Assembly (NCBI GenBank): GCA_965218865.1
Contig: CBDCME010000081.1
Location: forward strand, 1 to 64,000
Reading direction: 5' to 3'
DNA from: CBDCME01 sp965218865
GTDB taxonomy: Bacteria > Pseudomonadota > Alphaproteobacteria > JAAXGF01
Length of the DNA stretch: 64,000 bases
Below, piece by piece: positions 8,710-16,641 of this stretch; position 1 is the first letter of the stretch; each line of letters begins with the position of its first letter. The notes beneath the pieces are model-generated. The model did not search any database, had not been told where the DNA came from, and was given only the letters and a program-made list of their open reading frames with translations. A program made the position numbers and the translations under genes.

Positions 8710-9089
8710 AGCTCGGGACGAAACGAACCTCGGGAAGGATCACTTTACGGCGACACGATCATGGGTGGCTGGAACACGCCAGGCGCGGTGATGACGAAAC
8801 ACCGTTAATCGCCTTGATTTTTGAGCGGACCCCTCAAGGATTCTTTTGTGCAGAAATCCCCATCATTCCCACCTGCCCCGATTTTTGAAAATTATCCAGC
8901 AATCGTTTCGCTATTACGAAAATATTATTTTCGTTTTTCCGGTAAACTAATCCAGAAATTCTACGAACTATATAGTAAAACTCGGGGACCATTTTTCTTA
9001 AACCCGTAAAACACGCTTTTTTTAGTTTCCAACGCAACAGGCCAAATAAGATTGGTCGATATACTACTATTCCGCAAATGTTTTATTTG
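8710..9089. other. AT-rich intergenic region, no gene recognised
   Basis: This 380-bp stretch becomes markedly AT-rich after about 8860, unlike the GC-rich surroundings. I found no convincing reading frame with a ribosome site. It lies immediately outside the left inverted repeat of the IS1595-family element. It may be older mobile-element debris or the disturbed remains of the expected yicC position, but no YicC-like motif is visible. Confidence 0.6.
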
Positions 9090-9112
9090 GGGAATTATAT
9101 ATCGGTATTGAC
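9090..9112 (+). repeat. Left terminal inverted repeat of the IS1595-family element
   Basis: 23 bp, exactly the reverse complement of 15568-15590. The -35 box of the transposase promoter overlaps its inner end. Confidence 0.85.
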
Positions 9113-9136
9113 AAAGCCTAAAATATTCGCTACACT
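9108..9136 (+). promoter_or_regulatory. Sigma-70-type promoter of the IS1595 transposase
   Basis: TTGACA (9108-9113), a 17-nt spacer, then TACACT (9131-9136), 26 nt upstream of the chosen ATG at 9163. The -35 box starts within the terminal inverted repeat, so transposase binding at the end could repress transcription; that is an inference from position. Confidence 0.75.
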
Positions 9137-9162
9137 CCAATCATCGGCAACGGAGATTGGAA

Positions 9163-10134
9163 ATGACCAAGAAAGCCCCTGGAAAATCAAATCGTGAAGG
9201 CGTCACCGTCATGCAGTTAGCGGACATGTTTCCGACCGACGACGCGGCGCTGGCTTGGTTTGAAAGCAAGATTTGGCCGGATGGCCGCAAGTGCCCGCAC
9301 TGCAAATCAAAGCGCACCTGCAAAGCCAGCCACGGCAATATGCCTTACTGGTGTTCCGATTGCCGGTCCTATTTCTCAATCAAAACCGGCTCAGTCATGC
9401 AGGGATCGCCCTTGCCCCTGCGCAAGTGGGTCTATGCCATCTACATGCACCTGACCAGCTTGAAGGGTGTATCGTCGATGAAGCTGCATCGGGACATCGG
9501 CGTTACTCAAAAGACGGCATGGTTCATGCTGCAACGTATCCGCAAAGCTTTCGAGCGCGACGACGACGAGCCGCCGTTTTCCGGCCCGGTGGAGATCGAT
9601 GAGAGTTATTTCGGCGGTAAACGCAAGAACAAATCAAACACCGAGCGCAAGGCTTCCGAGGGACGCGGCCCCGTCGATATGACGGCGGTTGTCGGGGCCA
9701 AGGACCGAGCCACCAAGAGGGTTGCGGCCAAGGTGGTAACGGACACCGACAAGGCCACGCTGCAAGGCTTCGTCGCCGATAACGCGGAACCCAGCGCCAC
9801 CGTCTACACCGATGACGCGGCGGCCTACGGAGGCATCCCTAACCCGCACGAGAGCGTCAAGCACTCGGTATCGGAATTCGTCTCAGGGATGGCACACACC
9901 AACGGGATTGAGAGCTTTTGGGCTATGCTCAAGCGGGCGCACAAAGGCGTTTATCACAAATTCTCGCCCAAGCACTTGAGCCGGTACATCGCCGAGTTCT
10001 CCGGGCGTCACAACATCCGCGAGAGCGGCACGCTGGCGCAAATGGACTCTCTAGCTTGCGGGATGCGGGGCAAGAGGCTGACCTACGCGACGCTGATCGC
10101 CGATAACGGGCTGGCTAGCGGTGCTCGGGCGTGA
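9163..10134 (+). CDS. IS1595-family transposase
   Basis: 323-aa DDE-type transposase of the ISXO2-like type. The N-terminal zinc ribbon has Cys44-x2-Cys47 (CPHC) and Cys64-x2-Cys67 (CSDC). The catalytic core shows EIDESYFGGKRK, VYTDDAAAYGG and HTNGIESFWAMLKR, the order expected for IS1595 enzymes, where Asn replaces the third acidic residue. ATG 9163 was preferred over TTG 9157 because CGGAG lies 7 nt before it. The stop codon overlaps the GTG start of the next gene by 4 nt, so the two are probably translated together. Confidence 0.92.
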   Translation: MTKKAPGKSNREGVTVMQLADMFPTDDAALAWFESKIWPDGRKCPHCKSKRTCKASHGNMPYWCSDCRSYFSIKTGSVMQGSPLPLRKWVYAIYMHLTSLKGVSSMKLHRDIGVTQKTAWFMLQRIRKAFERDDDEPPFSGPVEIDESYFGGKRKNKSNTERKASEGRGPVDMTAVVGAKDRATKRVAAKVVTDTDKATLQGFVADNAEPSATVYTDDAAAYGGIPNPHESVKHSVSEFVSGMAHTNGIESFWAMLKRAHKGVYHKFSPKHLSRYIAEFSGRHNIRESGTLAQMDSLACGMRGKRLTYATLIADNGLASGARA

Positions 10135-10571
10135 GTAGGGAAGCCGCTATCTTGAATCTGGAGTTATCGCAAAGAGGGTTGCAATGCCTGGACGAGGCTA
10201 TGCGTGTGGTTACCACCAAGGCAAGCATTGTGTTTGCGGCTTGTGCGATTCTTTTGCCGAAGAATCTACAGGTCACTCCCGAAACGCTGATAGTCTACGC
10301 GCCATTCGCCCTGACCGGTTTTTTGGCGATACTCGCCATTTGGCCAAGAAAGTATGAAACAGGCGCCAAACCGGAACGGGCACAGCAGATACTAGCCGAC
10401 TATTCCTACGAAAAATCAGTCGATTGGATTGCCGAAGCTAACCGTCAATCGATCAAAGCCAACTCATCCGCAATAAAGTGGAAGTCCTATTTTCTAACAG
10501 CTAGCACAATTTCCCTTGGAGTCAGCGTAGCCGTCCAAATAGCCCATGGGTATTTCATCCACCTTTCGTGA
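10131..10571 (+). CDS. Passenger gene: small integral membrane protein, unknown function
   Basis: 146 aa with a GTG start inside the transposase stop (GTGA overlap), so translationally coupled. Three hydrophobic helices are visible: about 31-46 (ASIVFAACAILLP), 53-71 (LIVYAPFALTGFLAILAIW) and 119-140 (YFLTASTISLGVSVAVQIA). A polar stretch of about 47 residues between the second and third is likely cytoplasmic. I do not recognise the family. A helical hairpin plus a later helix resembles small membrane effectors seen in some defence systems, but there is no sequence motif to support that. Confidence 0.75.
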   Translation: MSREAAILNLELSQRGLQCLDEAMRVVTTKASIVFAACAILLPKNLQVTPETLIVYAPFALTGFLAILAIWPRKYETGAKPERAQQILADYSYEKSVDWIAEANRQSIKANSSAIKWKSYFLTASTISLGVSVAVQIAHGYFIHLS

Positions 10572-10712
10572 CATCGCCCCTATCTTCCCTGCTTGGCGGG
10601 GGCGGTGATGGCTCCGGCGGAGGGGGAGGTGGCGGTGCCGGTTGCGGACTGTCTTTTTCACCCTCTGAAGCCTTCATGCGATACACCTCGATCTTGCGGG
10701 TTGCCGCTTGAC

Positions 10713-12792
10713 CAGGAACAATTTTTAGTCGCGGTTGAGGGTTCGGGATGAGTGGGATCGTGCTCGGTGCACGGGGTTCGGGGAGCCCCGAGCTTGCCTC
10801 GACGACGTCATGGGGACTGCTCGAAGCCACCGGACGGCGTTTTCGGATTCGACAGGCACACCGGTCCGCCCGCGCCGCTCGGCGGCACGTCCCGGTCCGG
10901 GGGAGAGGCGTGCTGTCTCAGGCGATGGGCGCGGTCATGATCGCGTCGAGGGCCTCCTGCGCCCGGGCGGCATAGTGCCGGTTGGCCTCGGGCAGATAAC
11001 GGAAGCGTCCGTCGCAGCGCACGATGGCGATGGCCGCGTTGGTCAAGCAGGCGAGATTTCTGGGCAGGTGACGCACGTAGGCCCGGCATCGGTCTTCGTC
11101 GTAGGTGAAGTCGCGCACGTAGTGCAGGCGGTTCTCGATATGCCAGTGGTTGCGCACCAGTTCGAGCAACTCCTCGGGTCCGGCGCGCTCTGCGCCGAGC
11201 GAGGTGAGGCTCCAGGTCACCTCGATGCTGCGCTTGCCGGTCTTGAGGATCTCGCGTTCGCGCTCGATGCGCATGGCCTGGCGTCGCCCGTGGAGGTTGG
11301 CGTAGCCGTCCCACTCGGCAGCGGAGAGGTCGACGACGGCGCAGCGTCGGCGCTCGATGCGGCCATGGCCCTTGTCGACGGTTTCGTGCCAGAGCGCATC
11401 GCTGAAGTCGATCGCCTTGAGGTCTTCGAAGATCATCTCCTGGTTGTCCTTGACCGCGCTCATCACGTAGTCGGCGCGACGCCCGAGCAGGCAGCGCGCG
11501 GTCTCGTGCTGAGCGTGCATCGCGTCCATGGTGACGATCCGGCCTGTGAGGTCGAGGCCGCTGGAGAGTTCGCGCACGGCCGGGATTTCGTTGCTCTTGC
11601 GGTCGACCTCGACCTGCCCGAGGACCACGCCGGTGTCGTGCTCGACCGCCGCCACCATCATCCTGCGCCCGTCTTCGGTCTGCTTCGAGGCGCCGCGCAG
11701 ATCCTTTCCGTCCATGGCGACCGGCGCGTGCGCGCTGCCATGCTGGCCGGTCCACTGGCTAATCGCGTTGTCCAGGGTCTCTGGCGGCAGGGCGGTGAGG
11801 GTCTTGTGGAAGGTGGTGATCGCGGGCGGGGTGTAGCGCTGTTTGGAAGGGCTCCAGAACGCACCCACCGCCTCGAGCTGCTCCTGGGAGAGCAGGGCGG
11901 CGAACTGGGCGAACGCGTTCACCCCCCGGTATCCGGCAAGCCGGGCGGCGACGGCGATCACCAGAATGGTGTTGAGCGCATAGCGCTTGCCCCGGGCATG
12001 GCGGTACTCGGGCACCTCACCCAGACACTCGAACAGGCTGCGCAGCCGGGGCGCGGCCATCGGCTCGGTGTGCTGCTCGGCGTTCCAGTGTGCCGGCATC
12101 CCGGTACGGCTCAGCGCCTCGGGGGCGCCGTCTGTCAGTCCGAACACGAAGACCTCCTTGGGCTGACCGTGGTGGCGCCAGCGCGCTGCCCCTCCGGGCT
12201 CACGGGCAAAGCCCCGCGTCAGCCCCAGAGAGCGCCAGTTCGACGCGCGGTAGCAGGTGCCGGCAAATCGCGAGACGTCCACGAACGTCTCCGCCAGAAG
12301 AGCCGGATATCCGTGCACCGCCTGGATGTCCTCAGACAGCCGCCGCAGGCTCAGCCCCAGCACACGGGAGGCCAGGTTCGGCACTCGGCCAGGCGTCAGA
12401 ATGACGAAGCGCGAGTTGTTGGCGATCAGATGCAGACGCCGGAACTGCTGCTCGGCCGACCACCCGATCCAGCGATCACGCGCGCCCAGCTTGAACGCGC
12501 CGGGCTGCCAGCCGATCAGTGCGAGCCAGGTCTCGCCATGCACCGCGACATGGCGCAGGCCCTTGCCGATGACGCCGTGGAACGCCAGGTAGTGGTGCTG
12601 CTCCACCAACCGGTCCCAGCGCCGGTGCTCCTGCGCGCCCCAGGTCGGACGCACCGTGACCGCGCGCAAATCAATGGACGAATCCGAGACCGGCAGCGTC
12701 GCCATGACCGGCACACTGCCACACCGAGAATGAAATGGCCAGCGCCGCGATCACCTCACCCTGATCACTGGGCGGACAAAAAACTAGCCCTG
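10713..12792 (-). mobile_element. ISAs1-family element, copy 3
   Basis: 2080-bp copy inside the IS1595-family element. After mentally removing copy 4, it is flanked by a 9-bp target duplication CCGCTTGAC (10704-10712, and 14883-14891 beyond copy 4). Copy 3 therefore inserted first into unique sequence of the IS1595 element, and copy 4 came later. Confidence 0.93.
10918..12714 (-). CDS. DruA-domain/ISAs1-type DDE transposase fusion (copy 3)
   Basis: 598 aa, same protein as copy 1, with Gly152 retained in the GTCYRA motif and the DDE residues Asp335, Asp397 and Glu527 intact. It should be functional as far as can be seen. Confidence 0.9.
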   Translation of the reverse strand: MPVMATLPVSDSSIDLRAVTVRPTWGAQEHRRWDRLVEQHHYLAFHGVIGKGLRHVAVHGETWLALIGWQPGAFKLGARDRWIGWSAEQQFRRLHLIANNSRFVILTPGRVPNLASRVLGLSLRRLSEDIQAVHGYPALLAETFVDVSRFAGTCYRASNWRSLGLTRGFAREPGGAARWRHHGQPKEVFVFGLTDGAPEALSRTGMPAHWNAEQHTEPMAAPRLRSLFECLGEVPEYRHARGKRYALNTILVIAVAARLAGYRGVNAFAQFAALLSQEQLEAVGAFWSPSKQRYTPPAITTFHKTLTALPPETLDNAISQWTGQHGSAHAPVAMDGKDLRGASKQTEDGRRMMVAAVEHDTGVVLGQVEVDRKSNEIPAVRELSSGLDLTGRIVTMDAMHAQHETARCLLGRRADYVMSAVKDNQEMIFEDLKAIDFSDALWHETVDKGHGRIERRRCAVVDLSAAEWDGYANLHGRRQAMRIEREREILKTGKRSIEVTWSLTSLGAERAGPEELLELVRNHWHIENRLHYVRDFTYDEDRCRAYVRHLPRNLACLTNAAIAIVRCDGRFRYLPEANRHYAARAQEALDAIMTAPIA

Positions 12793-12796
12793 CCGC

Positions 12797-14876
12797 CAGG
12801 AACAATTTTTAGTCGCGGTTGAGGGTTCGGGATGAGTGGGATCGTGCTCGGTGCACGGGGTTCGGGGAGCCCCGAGCTTGCCTCGACGACGTCATGGGGA
12901 CTGCTCGAAGCCACCGGACGGCGTTTTCGGATTCGACAGGCACACCGGTCCGCCCGCGCCGCTCGGCGGCACGTCCCGGTCCGGGGGAGAGGCGTGCTGT
13001 CTCAGGCGATGGGCGCGGTCATGATCGCGTCGAGGGCCTCCTGCGCCCGGGCGGCATAGTGCCGGTTGGCCTCGGGCAGATAACGGAAGCGTCCGTCGCA
13101 GCGCACGATGGCGATGGCCGCGTTGGTCAAGCAGGCGAGATTTCTGGGCAGGTGACGCACGTAGGCCCGGCATCGGTCTTCGTCGTAGGTGAAGTCGCGC
13201 ACGTAGTGCAGGCGGTTCTCGATATGCCAGTGGTTGCGCACCAGTTCGAGCAACTCCTCGGGTCCGGCGCGCTCTGCGCCGAGCGAGGTGAGGCTCCAGG
13301 TCACCTCGATGCTGCGCTTGCCGGTCTTGAGGATCTCGCGTTCGCGCTCGATGCGCATGGCCTGGCGTCGCCCGTGGAGGTTGGCGTAGCCGTCCCACTC
13401 GGCAGCGGAGAGGTCGACGACGGCGCAGCGTCGGCGCTCGATGCGGCCATGGCCCTTGTCGACGGTTTCGTGCCAGAGCGCATCGCTGAAGTCGATCGCC
13501 TTGAGGTCTTCGAAGATCATCTCCTGGTTGTCCTTGACCGCGCTCATCACGTAGTCGGCGCGACGCCCGAGCAGGCAGCGCGCGGTCTCGTGCTGAGCGT
13601 GCATCGCGTCCATGGTGACGATCCGGCCTGTGAGGTCGAGGCCGCTGGAGAGTTCGCGCACGGCCGGGATTTCGTTGCTCTTGCGGTCGACCTCGACCTG
13701 CCCGAGGACCACGCCGGTGTCGTGCTCGACCGCCGCCACCATCATCCTGCGCCCGTCTTCGGTCTGCTTCGAGGCGCCGCGCAGATCCTTTCCGTCCATG
13801 GCGACCGGCGCGTGCGCGCTGCCATGCTGGCCGGTCCACTGGCTAATCGCGTTGTCCAGGGTCTCTGGCGGCAGGGCGGTGAGGGTCTTGTGGAAGGTGG
13901 TGATCGCGGGCGGGGTGTAGCGCTGTTTGGAAGGGCTCCAGAACGCACCCACCGCCTCGAGCTGCTCCTGGGAGAGCAGGGCGGCGAACTGGGCGAACGC
14001 GTTCACCCCCCGGTATCCGGCAAGCCGGGCGGCGACGGCGATCACCAGAATGGTGTTGAGCGCATAGCGCTTGCCCCGGGCATGGCGGTACTCGGGCACC
14101 TCACCCAGACACTCGAACAGGCTGCGCAGCCGGGGCGCGGCCATCGGCTCGGTGTGCTGCTCGGCGTTCCAGTGTGCCGGCATCCCGGTACGGCTCAGCG
14201 CCTCGGGGGCGCCGTCTGTCAGTCCGAACACGAAGACCTCCTTGGGCTGACCGTGGTGGCGCCAGCGCGCTGCCCCTCCGGGCTCACGGGCAAAGCCCCG
14301 CGTCAGCCCCAGAGAGCGCCAGTTCGACGCGCGGTAGCAGGTGCCGGCAAATCGCGAGACGTCCACGAACGTCTCCGCCAGAAGAGCCGGATATCCGTGC
14401 ACCGCCTGGATGTCCTCAGACAGCCGCCGCAGGCTCAGCCCCAGCACACGGGAGGCCAGGTTCGGCACTCGGCCAGGCGTCAGAATGACGAAGCGCGAGT
14501 TGTTGGCGATCAGATGCAGACGCCGGAACTGCTGCTCGGCCGACCACCCGATCCAGCGATCACGCGCGCCCAGCTTGAACGCGCCGGGCTGCCAGCCGAT
14601 CAGTGCGAGCCAGGTCTCGCCATGCACCGCGACATGGCGCAGGCCTTTGCCGATGACGCCGTGGAACGCCAGGTAGTGGTGCTGCTCCACCAACCGGTCC
14701 CAGCGCCGGTGCTCCTGCGCGCCCCAGGTCGGACGCACCGTGACCGCGCGCAAATCAATGGACGAATCCGAGACCGGCAGCGTCGCCATGACCGGCACAC
14801 TGCCACACCGAGAATGAAATGGCCAGCGCCGCGATCACCTCACCCTGATCACTGGGCGGACAAAAAACTAGCCCTG
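12797..14876 (-). mobile_element. ISAs1-family element, copy 4, inserted into the end of copy 3
   Basis: 2080-bp copy in the same orientation as copy 3. It is flanked by a perfect 10-bp direct repeat GCCCTGCCGC (12787-12796 and 14877-14886). The first six bases of that repeat are the right terminus of copy 3, and the last four are flanking DNA. The target was thus the boundary of copy 3, which produced a head-to-tail pair with a 4-bp gap. Confidence 0.93.
13002..14798 (-). CDS. DruA-domain/ISAs1-type DDE transposase fusion (copy 4)
   Basis: 598 aa, identical in sequence to copies 1 and 3 at the protein level. One synonymous base difference is seen near plus position 14646 (aggcctttgcc against aggcccttgcc). 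The N-terminal DruA-like and C-terminal DDE domains are both intact. Confidence 0.9.
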   Translation of the reverse strand: MPVMATLPVSDSSIDLRAVTVRPTWGAQEHRRWDRLVEQHHYLAFHGVIGKGLRHVAVHGETWLALIGWQPGAFKLGARDRWIGWSAEQQFRRLHLIANNSRFVILTPGRVPNLASRVLGLSLRRLSEDIQAVHGYPALLAETFVDVSRFAGTCYRASNWRSLGLTRGFAREPGGAARWRHHGQPKEVFVFGLTDGAPEALSRTGMPAHWNAEQHTEPMAAPRLRSLFECLGEVPEYRHARGKRYALNTILVIAVAARLAGYRGVNAFAQFAALLSQEQLEAVGAFWSPSKQRYTPPAITTFHKTLTALPPETLDNAISQWTGQHGSAHAPVAMDGKDLRGASKQTEDGRRMMVAAVEHDTGVVLGQVEVDRKSNEIPAVRELSSGLDLTGRIVTMDAMHAQHETARCLLGRRADYVMSAVKDNQEMIFEDLKAIDFSDALWHETVDKGHGRIERRRCAVVDLSAAEWDGYANLHGRRQAMRIEREREILKTGKRSIEVTWSLTSLGAERAGPEELLELVRNHWHIENRLHYVRDFTYDEDRCRAYVRHLPRNLACLTNAAIAIVRCDGRFRYLPEANRHYAARAQEALDAIMTAPIA

Positions 14877-14973
14877 GCCCTGCCGCTTGACCGAAGGACA
14901 AAGAATCCCTATGCTTGAAATCGCCTGATCAGCAATTCCAAGCTCGGTCGCGCGGTAACGCGACGGTTGATAC

Positions 14974-14999
14974 AAAGCCCCGGTTCCTGCCGGGGCTTT
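14974..14999. terminator. Bidirectional hairpin terminator in the IS1595-family element
   Basis: Perfect 10-bp stem AAAGCCCCGG / CCGGGGCTTT with loop TTCCTG. It lies between the rightward membrane-protein gene (with the ISAs1 pair removed) and the leftward exported-protein gene, so it can end transcription from both. The tail T-tracts are short. A weaker hairpin GTCGCG-CGGTAA-CGCGAC lies just upstream at 14947-14964. Confidence 0.75.
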
Positions 15000-15034
15000 C
15001 TCTGTCTACCAAATCAGCGCGTGAATTTCAATTC

Positions 15035-15382
15035 CTAGCGCTTTGCTCCCGACAGGCATTGTCTGAGCCCGAAATCATAAATCTCCTCCCGCTGTTCGCG
15101 ATTCAGCCCGCGTACCATTGGCAAGAGAGTGGCATAGACTTGCTCATAGGTCTTTGCGTTCACAATCTTGATCAGCCTGACCATTTCCTCGATAGAAATA
15201 CCCGGAGTCCGATCCGCGCTCGTTCTGGCTATGGTTCTGACGCATGTATCGATCACCAGGCGCTCAATCTCAGTGCGGATTTCGCCCGCGGTTGCAGCCT
15301 GACCGGCGTGGTAGCAGAAACCCAAGAGTCCGGCGAAACACAAAGCGGCGAAGGTATGCTTCAAGACTATCTTGACCGGCAT
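15035..15382 (-). CDS. Passenger gene: small exported protein, unknown function
   Basis: 115 aa. The ATG at 15382 has an excellent ribosome site (AGGAAGG five bases upstream). The N-terminus PVKIVLKHTFAALCFAGLLGF ends in a signal-peptidase-like site near GQAATA. The mature part of about 85 residues is predicted helical (EIRTEIERLVIDTCVRTI, EEMVRLIKIVNAKTYEQV, NREQREEIYDFG) and has two Cys that could pair in the periplasm. No family recognised. It lies between the terminator and the right inverted repeat of the IS1595-family element, so it appears to be element cargo. Confidence 0.72.
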   Translation of the reverse strand: MPVKIVLKHTFAALCFAGLLGFCYHAGQAATAGEIRTEIERLVIDTCVRTIARTSADRTPGISIEEMVRLIKIVNAKTYEQVYATLLPMVRGLNREQREEIYDFGLRQCLSGAKR

Positions 15383-15567
15383 GGCAGCCTTCCTATGGCG
15401 AAGGAACACCCCGGCGGGATTGCCGGGCCGGCTTGCCGAGCAACACACGAGCGACGTGAGTTCCCGATTATTTCCGGTAAAGGTCTTCTATTCGCGGGCG
15501 ACCCGACACAGAGTCGCTCGCAATATACTCGGCAAGCACGATCAACTTACCTGGATTGACGCGATCC

Positions 15568-15590
15568 GTCAATACCGATATATAATTCCC
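15568..15590 (-). repeat. Right terminal inverted repeat of the IS1595-family element
   Basis: 23 bp, perfect inverted copy of 9090-9112. The palindromic repeat at 15605 begins 14 bp further out. Confidence 0.85.
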
Positions 15591-15604
15591 TAAGTATGCT
15601 GATA

Positions 15605-15662
15605 TGGGTGGCCGGGAGGGGGAGAGGGCCGGTGCCGCGAGTTTTCGAACAGACTGTCAGGG
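15605..15662. repeat. REP-like palindromic repeat arm, copy 1
   Basis: 58-bp sequence starting tgggtggccgggaggggg and ending ttcgaacagactgtcaggg. A copy differing at about two positions is at 61924-61982. In both places the TGA stop of a leftward gene (SDR here, alcohol dehydrogenase there) lies within the first bases of the repeat. The inverted partner arm seen at 61831 is missing here. Confidence 0.75.
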
Positions 15663-16420
15663 ACTCTCGATCGGGTGCGCCCACTTGGGCGAGTGTCGAA
15701 ACAAGAGGTCGGTGAGGGCAGGGGGCAACGTGCCCATCGCCCAGGCCAGGGCATAGATCGGCCAGGGAAAGGCAATTCGGCCGCGATCAGGCGAGCGGCC
15801 TGTTCGGCGTCCATGATCAGGGGCATCGGGAAGGCATGCGCGGCCGTCATCGGGGAGCGAACGAAGCCCGGGCAGATGACCGATACGCCAATCCCGTCGC
15901 CGCGCAGGGAACCCCGCAAGCCCTCGCCATAGGCCTTTACGGCCGCCTTGCTGGCGCAATAGGCGGGGGCGTGCGGAAAGCCGCGAAAGGCGGCGATGGA
16001 ACTCATGAGGGCGATCTGCCCGTGTCCCCGCGCCCGCATCGGAGGGATGACGGGAAGGACGGTGTTCAGGACCCCGTCCACGTTGACGGCGAAGATCCGG
16101 CGCGCCTGTCCGGCCCCACGCGTTTCGGCGGCGGCGCTGGTGTCGGCCGAGATCCCCGCGTTGGCGATAACCAAATCCAGCGGTGCCTGGCGGTCCGCCT
16201 CTATGATCCAAGCGGCCATCGCCACGCCGTCCGTGACGTCTATCCTGGCCGTTTCGACTTGGGCGCCGGCGGCTCGGCATCGGTCGGCAACGGGTTCGAG
16301 CCTGTCAGCGTTGCGCCCGCCAATGGCGAGGACACGCCCCTCGCCGGCGTAGGTGGCCGCGAGGGCCGCGCCGATGCCGCTGCTGGCCCCGGTGATGAGG
16401 ATCGAGTCGGGCTTTTTCAT
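15657..16420 (-). pseudogene. Short-chain dehydrogenase/reductase with apparent frameshift
   Basis: Starts KKPDSILITGASSGIGAALA (NAD(P) motif), then VIANAGIS, LMSSIAAFRGFPHAPAYCASKAA (Ser-Tyr-Lys set) and VICPGFVRSPMT. Near plus position 15785 the frame is lost. The expected C-terminus IAFPWPIYALAWAMG...FRHSPKWAHPIESP, ending at 15657, is in another frame, so a single-base change restores a protein of about 254 aa. It may be a real lesion or a sequencing error. The 5' end lies 221 bp from gmk in divergent orientation. Substrate unknown. Confidence 0.75.
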
Positions 16421-16641
16421 ATCCGTTCCTTTCGCCGGATTTTGTCGGGGTTGTTGACGATTTTGCCAGTCTATATAGTGCCTTGGGACACGAATGGTTG
16501 ACCCGGGTTAGCGTATTTTGCGGCTGCCGCAAGGGCTATTCCGGGGCAGCCGGGGCGGTTTAATGTCGATCGCGCGATCGCAGGGGACTCCGAAACCGAG
16601 ATCATTGCGCGAAAACGTCGCGAAAGTTTCGTGATAAGCAC

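Larger units (their letters stand above)
9090..15590 (+). mobile_element. IS1595-family element with passenger genes, itself invaded by an ISAs1 pair
   Basis: The ends are a perfect 23-bp inverted repeat (9090-9112 and 15568-15590) starting GGGAATTATATATCGGTATT inwards. Removing the ISAs1 pair and one target duplicate leaves about 2.3 kb: transposase, a coupled membrane-protein gene, a bidirectional hairpin terminator, and a convergent gene for a small exported protein. The 8-bp flanks (TTTATTTG, TAAGTATG) do not match, so no target duplication is seen. The IS1595 family is known to include members with passenger genes. Assignment of the ends rests on the repeat alone. Confidence 0.8.

Noticed and set aside
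10555..10680. Leftward proline-rich frame (about 40 codons after MKASEGEKD) inside the IS1595-family element
   Set aside because: Low-complexity sequence that overlaps the end of the membrane-protein gene; no ribosome site and no conserved pattern.
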